Positions 1 through 7,714 of a DNA stretch of 11,277 nt are shown here, piece after piece. Positions within the stretch are counted from its first letter, which is position 1. Each line of letters starts with the position of its first letter. A model generated the notes under the pieces. That model did not search any database and was not told where the DNA came from. It saw nothing but the letters and a program-made list of their open reading frames with translations. This DNA is from Acanthamoeba lenticulata (taxonomy: Eukaryota; Discosea; Longamoebia; Acanthamoebidae). The translations under genes and the position numbers were made by a program. The stretch covers positions 1 through 11,277 of the forward strand of contig NAVB01004564.1 of NCBI GenBank assembly GCA_002179805.1, in the 5' to 3' direction.

Positions 1-4
1 TTGC

Positions 5-20
5 TTTATTTTATTTTATT
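5..20 (-). terminator. Probable poly(A) signal of the membrane-protein gene
   Basis: Three overlapping AATAAA hexamers on the minus strand lie 23-38 bases after the TAG stop at 43-45. A very similar AATAAAATAAAG run follows the small gene at 1601, which supports a 3'-end role. Cleavage site not visible. Confidence 0.5.
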
Positions 21-42
21 TGATTGTATTTTCGATGAAGCA

Positions 43-1462
43 CTACCGGGGCGGCGACCTCCGGTCCCAGAGGGAGGCCATGCTCCATCGGGCGATGCCC
101 TCGACGTAGACGCCGGCCGCGGCCGCCATGACGCACGCCGAGACCGGGTTGAAGGCGCGGGGCAACGGCAGGAGGAGGAGGCCAAAGAGGTAGTGGTGCA
201 CGTGAATCTCGTGCGTCCGGCGCATGGCGAACGAGACGGCCGCGACGGCGGCCACCACGCCGGCGTAGGCCGCCGCGTACCACAGCAGCAGGCCGTCCAG
301 GGCCAGCAGGACGAGCTGGGACAGGGCCACGAGGGCGAGAAAGGCCAGCAGGGCGGCCAGGCCGACGAGCTCCCGCGCGGTGTAGGTGCGCCACCGGCTC
401 GGCACGACCAGCTTGTCGCCCACGGCCCGGAGGAAGAGGTTCTTGTCCATGTAGGTCACGTGCAGCCCGGCGTAGAAGGGCACCACGAAGCACGCGTAGT
501 TGTAGAGCAGCGCAAAGGCCCGGCCGGGCTCGTCGTCGCGCAAGGGCTCGAGCCCGAGCAGCCGCCGTCCCATGAGCTCCTCGGTCGCCTCTGTCGTGAA
601 CGACCGCGGGCAGGACCCGGCTGTACATGTGCGCGTTGTTGTACGTCAGTCAGTCAGTCAGTCCGTCGGTCGGTCAGTGGTCGTCGTTCTGGACATGGGG
701 CATGTCGTACGGACGGCCCACGCAAACACGGGGCCTGCGAGGTAGAGCAAAGGGCCCGACGCCAGCAACTTGAACACCTCCTGCAAGGAGCCGCAGCTTC
801 AATGCGAGATGGACGCAAACCAAGGCGATGGTGCGTGCGTGTATGTACGTGGGGAGCAGGGAGAGAAGGAGGAAGACGCACGCGGTAGTGGCCGCGACGG
901 CAGAGTAGCGGGTTGGGGCGCCGTTCGGTGACGTGCGCTACAAAGATGAAGCCCATCAACAGCAAGACGTGCCACATCACCACGCCAGCCCATGCGAACT
1001 CTTCGTTTCGCAGCACATCTTGATGCAACGACGCATTAGTCAACCAGATTGATTGGCTCAACGACTGTTGGGGAGCACACCACGAAGGAAGGAATGACTT
1101 ATGGAGGACGAGGGCACGTAGTGCATGACGAGGGAAAGGACAAGCAAGCAGGCGAGCAGATGCACGACCGGTCCTGCGATGCGCCAGGCCCGCTTACGCG
1201 CCTTCTTCTCCGCGCGCTGTTGCTCCACAAGCAGGGTAACGTCTGCAGTTGTTTGGGTGCCTGTCAAGGCCGCTGTGGCATCGTCACTGTCCTCCTTCCC
1301 TTCATCGGTTTCCCCTTCTGGTTGCTCCCCCACGTCGGCGTGGGAGAGCTGAACCTTTGGGTGAGGCAAGGGTACGAGTTCGTACTCGTTGACTTGAGGG
1401 CTGTACTCAACTTCCGTTGGGTCATTGCCATCAAGTTCCTCTTCGCCTCGGTGGTTTGACAT
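43..1462 (-). CDS. Multi-pass membrane protein with H-x-x-H-x-H-H-Y motif, four exons, 391 aa
   Basis: I join exons 1462-1118, 1064-882, 780-711 and 620-43. The introns are 53, 101 and 90 nt with GT-AG ends, phases match at each junction, and the total is 392 codons including the TAG stop. The start is the first ATG in frame. The N-terminal 90 residues are acidic and soluble, ending in a basic stretch (KKARKRAWR). Hydrophobic segments follow at about 93-113, 138-160, 177-199, 236-257, 283-307, 308-332 and 342-378 (one or two spans), so 7-8 membrane spans. Near the C-terminus H336, H339, H341 and H342 precede Y343, then an LLLLPLP segment and G-I-A-R-W (374-378). From memory this tail resembles the membrane part of fungal LCCL-domain proteins (HHY, LLLLPGT, NGxARWGF), but no LCCL domain is seen, so the family link is tentative. 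Substrate and function are unknown. The last intron carries a GTCA repeat. Confidence 0.8.
645..662. repeat. (GTCA)n microsatellite in intron
   Basis: Four and a half perfect GTCA units, continuing as a decayed version to about 679, all inside the third intron (621-710) of the membrane-protein gene. Likely to vary in length between strains; no coding effect expected. Confidence 0.85.
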
Positions 1463-1538
1463 GCCGGGCCACCACGGCCGCCCCGCCTTCTTGTTGAACA
1501 AAATAAATTAATTAAAAAGAAAATCTTAGTTGTATTTC

Positions 1539-1553
1539 TTTATTTTATTTATT
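1539..1553 (-). terminator. Probable poly(A) signal of the small hypothetical gene
   Basis: Overlapping AATAAA hexamers on the minus strand, about 48-62 bases after the TGA at 1601-1603. The membrane-protein start at 1462 is only about 80 bases further on, so the 3' end of one gene and the 5' region of the next share one short AT-rich spacer. Confidence 0.5.
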
Positions 1554-1600
1554 CTGTTCGGGTGCGGAAGAGCCAGAGGCTGCCACACCCACTTGTTCAC

Positions 1601-1972
1601 TCACCCTCTGATTGATGACAAGGAGGACGTGGCACAGCGCTCGCCCACGGGTGCATCGTCGCTCTCCTCTCCACCGCCACCTTCCCCGGCCGCTTGCGTG
1701 GCGGTCTTCTCTTCCTCTGCGAGCAGGGACGAGGCGCGTCGGCGCCGTCTCGTCCGGCCACCAGTCGTGCCCGGCCGCTTTCGCTTGTGCCCACGGGTGG
1801 AAGAAGTCGTGGCCGCGGCGTCGGAGGCGAAGAAGAGGATCACGGGAGGCGGCGAGTCGGCCAGCACCCGCTTGAACTGCTCGCGCTGCAGCCGCTTTTC
1901 CTCCCTGGTGCGTGGCAGCCGCGCCGCGGCGTCCACCGCCAGCAGCTCCGGGACGGACGAAGTGCGCGTCAT
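1601..1972 (-). CDS. Hypothetical basic protein, 123 aa, possibly nuclear
   Basis: I do not recognise a family. The frame has an ATG start, a TGA stop and almost only G or C at third codon positions over its first 70 codons, unlike the other two minus-strand frames here, so I believe it is coding. Residues 20-36 look helical and charged (TREEKRLQREQFKRVL), followed by a short hydrophobic patch (VILFFA, 44-49). Next comes a strongly basic stretch (GHKRKRP and RTRRRRR, about 60-80) that could be a nuclear localisation signal, then a Gly/Glu/Ser-rich tail. The frame is open upstream of the ATG without another Met, so an upstream exon is possible. It could also be a last exon of the RFX gene, but that gene has its own stop at 2175 and an AT-rich spacer lies between. 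Poly(A)-like hexamers follow the stop. Confidence 0.5.
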   Translation of the reverse strand: MTRTSSVPELLAVDAAARLPRTREEKRLQREQFKRVLADSPPPVILFFASDAAATTSSTRGHKRKRPGTTGGRTRRRRRASSLLAEEEKTATQAAGEGGGGEESDDAPVGERCATSSLSSIRG

Positions 1973-2174
1973 GCAAGGGTGAGGAAGAGGTCTTGTGTTG
2001 TTCTGTGGCGCAACCTCCCGAGCGGGTCCGTCCTGGCCAGGCCTGGGCGAGATGTTGCGACAAGCGACAAACCCCGAAAGTGCGGAAAGCAGTGGAAAAA
2101 GAAAAAAGCTACGAGAAACGATTGGAATGTCGGAAATGACGAGTTTTGCTTTTGTACAAAATATTTGGAAAATG
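1973..2174. other. Spacer between the RFX gene and the small gene
   Basis: About 200 bases with no supported gene. The part at 2085-2175 is AT-rich and follows the modelled RFX stop; the part next to the small gene is GC-rich and open in that gene's frame. It probably holds the RFX 3' end and the small gene's 5' region, but I see no clear AATAAA or TATA element. Confidence 0.5.
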
Positions 2175-5100
2175 TCAAAGCGAAGCAGGCTCGTCCGTGG
2201 CGGCGGTGGAGGAGATGAGGAGGATGGAGGCTGGCGACGACAGCGACAGCGCCGAGAGCGGCTTCGGGCCAGCGCTCGCCGTCGTTAAAGACGCTGAAGA
2301 CGAGGAGGAGGAAGACGAGGACGATGTTGGTGACGACGGCGCAGAGGACGACGTAGCGGGAAGGACGCCCTCCTCACCACGTTGCTGCAGCAGATGATGA
2401 AGAGGATGCCGCTCTCGCTGCTGTTGTTGTTGATCATCCTCACGAGCGCCTTCACCGCCCTCCTGGCCAGCCTGGGGGACGTGAGCTGCTGCTGGTGGCG
2501 ACCGCCGCTCCTCGCCGCCGTTGGGCGTGGAGGCGGTGATGTTGCTGCTGGGCGCGGCGGACGGACCCGCTAACGGCTGGTGCGCGTCCACGAGACCCGG
2601 TCCTCCCCGCACTGCCAAACAAAGGAATTGATTTTAAAATCCATGAGTTTATATTTTCAAAATAAACTTCAAAATTTCAAGTATTATTTTTAATTCTCGA
2701 AATTGAAGAGCAAAGCAAGAGGGAGCAGTGGGTACCAGCGCGAGGTCGGAGAAGGAGCGGAGCTTCGTGGCGGTCCGTGTTGGGGTCCTCTTGTTGACGC
2801 TGCTGCTGCTGCTCTTGTGGTGGTTGTCGCTGCTGCTCCTCTCCGTTGTTGTTGTCATATTCGTCGACAAAGTCGTCATCATTTTCGTCATCGTCGTCGT
2901 CCTCATCATCATCCTCGTCGCCGTCCGAGTGAGGCAACGAGTCGCCGCCGCGCGACTGCGCCGCAGACAGCGGCGGCGGAGAGGACGATGATGATGGCGT
3001 GATCAGCGCCCCCGCGCCGGCGTAGGACGAAGGCGACGAGGGGACGTCACCAGCGCCCGTCGTCACCGAGATCGAGGCCAGCGCCGCCAACGCCGTCAGA
3101 TTGGCCGCCGACGACGACAAGCTGCCGCCGCTGTCGCTGCCCTGCCGCTGCGGCTGCTGGTGGAGGTGGTGGTAGCGATGCTGCTCGACGCCGGCCGGCT
3201 GGGCGAGGCTGTCGGCCCCGGCCGGCGAGGACGAGGCCGACGAGGGCGGGGACGACGCCGACGCCGAGGAGGAGGTGCGACGGCGGCGGATGCCGTGGTA
3301 GTGGTGCTTGGTGTTGCCGCGCGAGCCCAGGCGGCGGGTCTTGAGGTTGGGGAACACGCTGCGCAGGATCTTGCCAAACGTGGCGCAGTTGGTCTGCTGC
3401 ACGCCGGTCTCCTCGCAGAACTGCTTGTAGTGCCGATAGACCTGCTCCTTGGGCAGGTCCGATGATGAGGAAGAAGACGAGGAGGATGAGGCGGATGAAG
3501 ACGCCGAGGACGAGTCGGGGCACAGCTCGTAGTTCTTCTTGATCCAGTGCACGACGACCGGGATGGCCTCCTTCTTCATCACCTTGGACGAAGACGACGA
3601 GCCGGCGTAGGGCGGGGACGAGGGCGAGTCCGAGTCGACGTCGAGCGGCGAGAGCGACCGCGAGCGCCGGCCCGCGTTCGAGCCCGAGGCCGGCGGTGGC
3701 GACGGCGTGGTGGATGACGAGCGCTCGAGCCCCGCCATCGTGGGAGCCATCATCTCGCGCGTGGCGCTCTCGCGGCCTCGGCTGCTCGGCCGCTCGCGCT
3801 TGATGGACGACATCGCCGCCGTCGTCGTCATGTGCGTCGGTTGGTCCTCGAGGGCGAGGATCGGCGCAAAGTACTGCCGCGCGTGCGATGGCGACGGCGA
3901 CGAGGACGACTGCGCGTGCGCGTGCGGCGGAGGCGGGACGCCGTAGGCCGCCGCGGCCGAGTGGTGGTGGAGGTGCTGATGGTGCTGGTGGTGCGGCGGG
4001 ACGGGCGACGGCGACGGCGATGGCGACGACGAGTGGCCGCCCAGGAAGGGCGCCGGCGAGCCGCGCATGTATGCCATCATGTGGGGCGACGGCGAGGAGG
4101 CCGAGGCCGCCGGCGTCGGCGTCGAGGAGCCGCCGTAGGGGTGCTGCGGCGACTGGAAGAGCGAGGGCGAAGGCGACGGCGACGGCAGAGGGATGGGCGT
4201 CGTCGAGGCCAGCCGGCTGTGGAGGAACTTGAGCTCGTTGGTGAGCTTCTCCACTTCCTGCTCCTTCTCCTGCAGGTGCGACAACAGCATCGCCGTCGAA
4301 GACGACGTTGAGGAAGACGACGACGAGGAGGTTGACGACGCTGATGATGACGACGACGTGGACGACGATGAAGCGGACGACGACGGTCCGAAGAAGTGGG
4401 GCGGCGTGGCCGCGTGGGAGCGCGGGCCGTAGGGAGGGAGAAGCGACGGCGGGACGGGCGAGGGACCCGAGGCCGAGGCGGGCGAGGGCGAGGCTGCCCG
4501 GAGCGACGCAAAGTCGAGCGGCGACGGCAGCCGCGCGTGGTGGTGCGGCGCCTGCGGGAGCGGCGGAAGCCGCAGCGACGGGATCGGGAGCGAGTTGAGT
4601 GACGGCAGCGCCGGCGGCGGAGGCGACCGCGAGCCGGCCGTCGTGGGCGAGCCCGGCAGGGGCGGGAGGTGCCCGGACGCGCCAGGTTGTGATGGCGGCG
4701 GGCTGGGCGACTTGCGCCGGTCGATGCCGCCGCTCTTGAACTGCCGAATGTACTCGGCCACGGCGCCCTCTTCATCGTCTTCCACATGATGCGCGTAGCG
4801 TCGTTGATGCTGGTGCTGATGGCGCATGGCGGGACCCGCTTCGAGCGACAGGCGTCGGCGCTTGAGCCGATCGTCGTCCTCGCCGCCGCCGTTGTAGTTG
4901 GCAGCGTCGTTGTAATCATCGTCGTCGTGGTCGAGCATCGGCGGCGGCGAGCCCCGGCGGTGTCCGCCGCGCATGCGCACGGTGCTGGGTTCCACGAGGG
5001 CGTCGAGGTGGGACTCGCTCTTGATCTTCTTCTTGAGGAGATCGCGCAGGTCGGCGTGCGAGTCGTGCAGCATCCGCTTGCGCGGGGACGACACCGACGA

Positions 5101-6148
5101 CGCGTCATCGTAGGCCGCCGCCTCGTCATGGTAGTACTGCTGTGGATGCTGAAGCTGAAGCTGATGATGATGCTGCGCCTCGGCCCCAGGCGTGCCAGCC
5201 CCGTAGCGCATGCGCTCGTAGTAGTGTTGCTGCTGCTGCTGCTGGTGATGTTGTTGTTGTTGTTGGAGGTGCGCGTAGTGGGCGTGATGGTGAAGGAGGG
5301 CGTCCTCCACGATGGGCTGGAAGGGCGACGCGGCTCGCAGGCTGGGCAGACGGACCGCCGCGGGCGTTGGTGAGGGGGATGGCGAGGCGGCGATGGCGAT
5401 GTCAAACTTGGAGGTCGCGATGAACCCCGACGACGATGATGTAGAAGAGGAAGAGGAAGAAGCGGAAGACGAAGGAGATGGAGAGTGGCGGTCAGTGGAG
5501 GAAGAAGAGGACGAGGAGGACGACACAGGAGGCAGTGAGAGGAGAGCGAGGTCCGACTTCTTGCAAAAGTGCTTGTAGTGATGCTTGGCCTCGCCTCGCG
5601 GTCCCTTGCGGCGACACTCGATGCTTGGGAAGGCCAGGCGGAGGATCTTGCCAAAGGCGGGCGGCGTGGTGGGCTCCAGGCCGGCCTCCTGGCAGTAGGT
5701 CACGTACTCCTGGTAGACCTGGGCCTTGGGCAGCGAAGGCGCTCCCTCACGCATGTCATAGTTGGAGAGCAGCCTAAAAGGGCACACACACGCGCGCGTG
5801 AGGCCGAGAAGATGACGACAAGTCGTTGTGCGTGTAGAACGACTCGTTTGATTCGTCCGTGTAGCGGACACAGAATCAAATATAAATTATTGTTGCTAAA
5901 ATGTTCGGAAGCAAGAGGCCACTCTGATAAACACAAGACGAACATGCCCTACCCATGACTTGCATAATCTCGGGATAATTTCAGTGTGAACTTGGTGACG
6001 TCGTTGTGTGTAAAAACATCGATCGAAAATAAAAATAAATGAAGAAATTAATTGCGTACCAGGCAATCACGGCGGGTGTGTTGGTGCCCTTGTCCTTGAT
6101 GGCCAATGCAGGCGCAGTCGGTTGTGTGGGATTCCTTGTCATCATCAT
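2175..6148 (-). CDS. RFX-family transcription factor with two RFX DNA-binding domains
   Basis: I join exons 6148-6060, 5773-2736 and 2611-2175 (introns of 286 and 124 nt, phases match) for 1187 aa. Domain 1 (about 24-100) reads PAVIAWLLSNYD, then AFGKILRLAFPSIECRR and RGEAKHHY; its Trp codon is split by the first intron. Domain 2 (about 765-860) reads PVVVHWIKKNYE, then ATFGKILRSVFPNLKTRRLG and RGNTKHHYHG. These are RFX winged-helix features; the family binds X-box DNA in the nucleus. The rest is low complexity: Ser runs, Gln/His tracts (about 188-250), a short coiled coil (526-551, HLQEKEQEVEKL), basic nuclear-signal candidates (about 259-290, LKRRR near 332, KRERP near 687) and an acidic segment (about 975-1010) that could activate transcription. 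I do not see the RFX dimerisation domains. The start is the first in-frame ATG near domain 1; earlier exons are possible. If the last intron is kept, the protein ends at 2677 instead. Confidence 0.85.
2612..2735 (-). other. AT-rich last intron of the RFX gene
   Basis: Read on the minus strand it starts GTACCC and ends with a pyrimidine-rich stretch and GGCAG. It is far more AT-rich than the exons beside it. Splicing it out joins two open frames in phase (GCT G / TG CGG). Reading through it would stop at TGA 2677-2679, adding about 19 residues of unlike composition. Confidence 0.65.
2797..2931 (-). repeat. CAG/CAA and GAC/GAT triplet tracts in RFX C-terminal region
   Basis: Codon runs giving a Gln-rich stretch (about 2797-2850) and an Asp/Glu stretch (about 2871-2931). 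On the plus strand the same bases read as long Leu/Val/Ile runs that imitate membrane segments; I treat those as mirror images. Confidence 0.75.
3460..3513 (-). repeat. Ser/Ala codon run inside the second RFX domain
   Basis: Eighteen codons (16 Ser, 2 Ala, using several Ser codons) at residues 784-801 sit between NYELCPD and DLPKEQVY, that is, between the first helix and the next conserved block of the DNA-binding domain. Mixed codons suggest the run is old rather than a fresh slippage product. Confidence 0.8.
5225..5266 (-). repeat. CAG/CAA triplet tract encoding poly-Gln
   Basis: Minus-strand CAA and CAG codons with a His pair in the middle, encoding part of the Gln/His-rich segment between RFX domain 1 and the first basic cluster. 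Length variation between strains is likely. Confidence 0.8.
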
Positions 6149-7714
6149 TCCTAACGCCGACTTGGCGTCACTGATCAAATCCGCAGATCGGCCAGCAATT
6201 GGACGAGGGCGTGCAGGTGAGGCAGCGGACTTGGCCCACCGACGACGTCGTCAGCGAATTGAATGAGCCGCCCGTCGAATCGGTGAGTAGTGGAGGAGGG
6301 AAAGAGAAGATGAAGCGTCGCGTAACGCGGCAGATGAGCTACTAGACCCCAGCCGGTAGGTTGCCCTTCAACCTCGTGTGTCACAGGTGGCGGGGTGGGT
6401 GCCGGGGGATGCGACCGAGCCGGTGACGAGAAGGCGGGGGGCTGAGGCGACTTGACAAGTGCCCCGAGCGAGGACCACTAGCTTCTTCTGGCTGGTGATG
6501 GCTAACTTGCCAACGCCTATCAGAAACCGCGTGCCCGGGGTACAGCTGGGGGTGGTGGTCGGGGGGAGTTGCGCGTGAGTGACCGTTGCCTTCGGCGTCG
6601 TCTGCAGTGCTACTCCGCCGTACGGCACGTAAAGAAGAGAAGAGAGCTCGGCTTGCTGGCAACCGAGACGGCTTCTCCTTCTTTGCAGCTGCGTGTTCCC
6701 TCTTCTGCGGACGAGACCGAGAGAGGAGGGAAGAAGGAGTGAGGGCACACGTTGGGTGGGGGTCCAGAAAACACAACAACTTTTGCTTGACGACGGGACC
6801 GGGCCGTTGTTGCGCGCGCGGAGCCACCGATGGCGGCGAGAAACACCAACCACGCAAGCGCGAATAGATGGAGCCCATAGGTTCGGGAAGACCGTTGCGC
6901 GGCTGCAGCAACGAGGACGCACAAGCTATGGCAGAGCTAGGGAGAGAGTGTGTAGAGAGTCAAATGTACCGGCGGAATGTGCAACCACTCGCGTCCCAGC
7001 GTTTGGCGCTACGCACTCTGGCTTGTATGCAGCAGAGACAAAAGGGCCTCGAGTTCTTCTTCTCTGCGAGAACGACGTGCACGTCGTTGGTGGTCTGGTG
7101 GCGAAGGAGACGGAAGGAGGAGCCGTGCGCACAGAGCAACGCGGCTGCGTGTGAGCACACGGTGGCGAGATAAGCCGCGAGAACCAGAGGCCCCAGCTGG
7201 GGGGGCGAGTGAGTATTTTCCCTTCAAACTTCTCGCTTGCGCTTGGTGTCTCGGCGCCAGGCAGCCAGGCACCGGATGCACTTAGTGGGCACGCGCCCGG
7301 CGACGATGACGAGAACTGCCGATGGGCACCCAAAACCGGTGTACTCGATGAGCCCCACTACGCCCAAATTAGCCAATTCGTGACGCCGCTCTGGAGCTCC
7401 CACTTTTCTCCATCTACGCGTTTGCCAGGCTCCCAGCTTAATTGCGCAGCAACACGAAATTTCGAGGCGCACACTGCACCGACATCGAGGCAATTCTTTG
7501 CATATCTTCCTGTTCACCGATTGCTGCTTGTTGGCTAATTTGTTCCGATGTTGTTTGATTGGATTCAAGCTCCGGCACGTCTCCCAGAGCCAAGCAACCG
7601 ACTCTACGGAATGTAACGTATTTGACCGCGCAAGAATCAACCAACCAAATACTTTGGGAGAGAACACGTGCGCCAGATGCACAGAAGAGCTTCTTGGCCA
7701 GCTCCACACCATCA
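6149..7714. other. 1.57-kb interval without a secure gene
   Basis: This is the largest gap in an otherwise packed window. I found no frame with the strong third-position GC seen in the neighbours along its whole length, and no tRNA (no convincing B box on either strand). It should contain the protease 3' UTR near 7714 and the RFX promoter near 6150. A plus-strand splice model (6498-6574 joined to 6689-7154, 180 aa) has matching phase, a GTGAGT donor and a TTTGCAG acceptor, but its codon use is middling and I recognise no domain. Another plus-strand pair of splice signals flanks 6283-6386. An 18-bp perfect palindrome is at 7071-7088 and a 12-bp one at 7191-7202. The part at about 7440-7700 is less GC-rich than the rest. 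Confidence 0.6.
7071..7088. promoter_or_regulatory. Perfect 18-bp palindrome
   Basis: AACGACGTGCACGTCGTT equals its own reverse complement. It contains two ACGT cores and sits in the gap about 0.9 kb upstream of the modelled RFX start. It may be a binding site for a dimeric factor, but position is the only functional hint. Confidence 0.4.

Noticed and set aside
1545..2063. A 172-codon minus-strand frame overlapping the small gene.
   Set aside because: Its codon use lacks the strong third-position GC of the 1972-1601 frame and its composition (Arg/Gly/Ala) is typical of an out-of-frame shadow in GC-rich DNA.
2382..2573. Plus-strand ORF with a run of Leu/Ile that looks like a membrane segment, and a possible acidic first exon before it.
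   Set aside because: It is the codon-aligned mirror of the Gln/Glu-rich final RFX exon on the minus strand. High third-position GC in the plus frame follows from G/C first positions in Gln, Glu, Asp and Gly codons.
2728..2991. Plus-strand ORF with long Leu/Val/Ile runs, like a multi-span membrane protein.
   Set aside because: Exact mirror of the Gln and Asp/Glu tracts in the large RFX exon, whose frame is fixed by two recognisable DNA-binding domains.
4077..5654. A 525-codon minus-strand frame rich in Arg, Ser and Thr.
   Set aside because: Out-of-frame reading of the RFX exon; the RFX frame carries the domains and the better codon use.
6039..6266. Plus-strand 75-aa ORF starting MKKLIAYQAITAG with a hydrophobic stretch, resembling a small secreted or membrane protein.
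   Set aside because: It is antisense to the RFX first coding exon, which is needed for the conserved Trp of domain 1 and joins in phase. No bacterial context supports a small secreted peptide.
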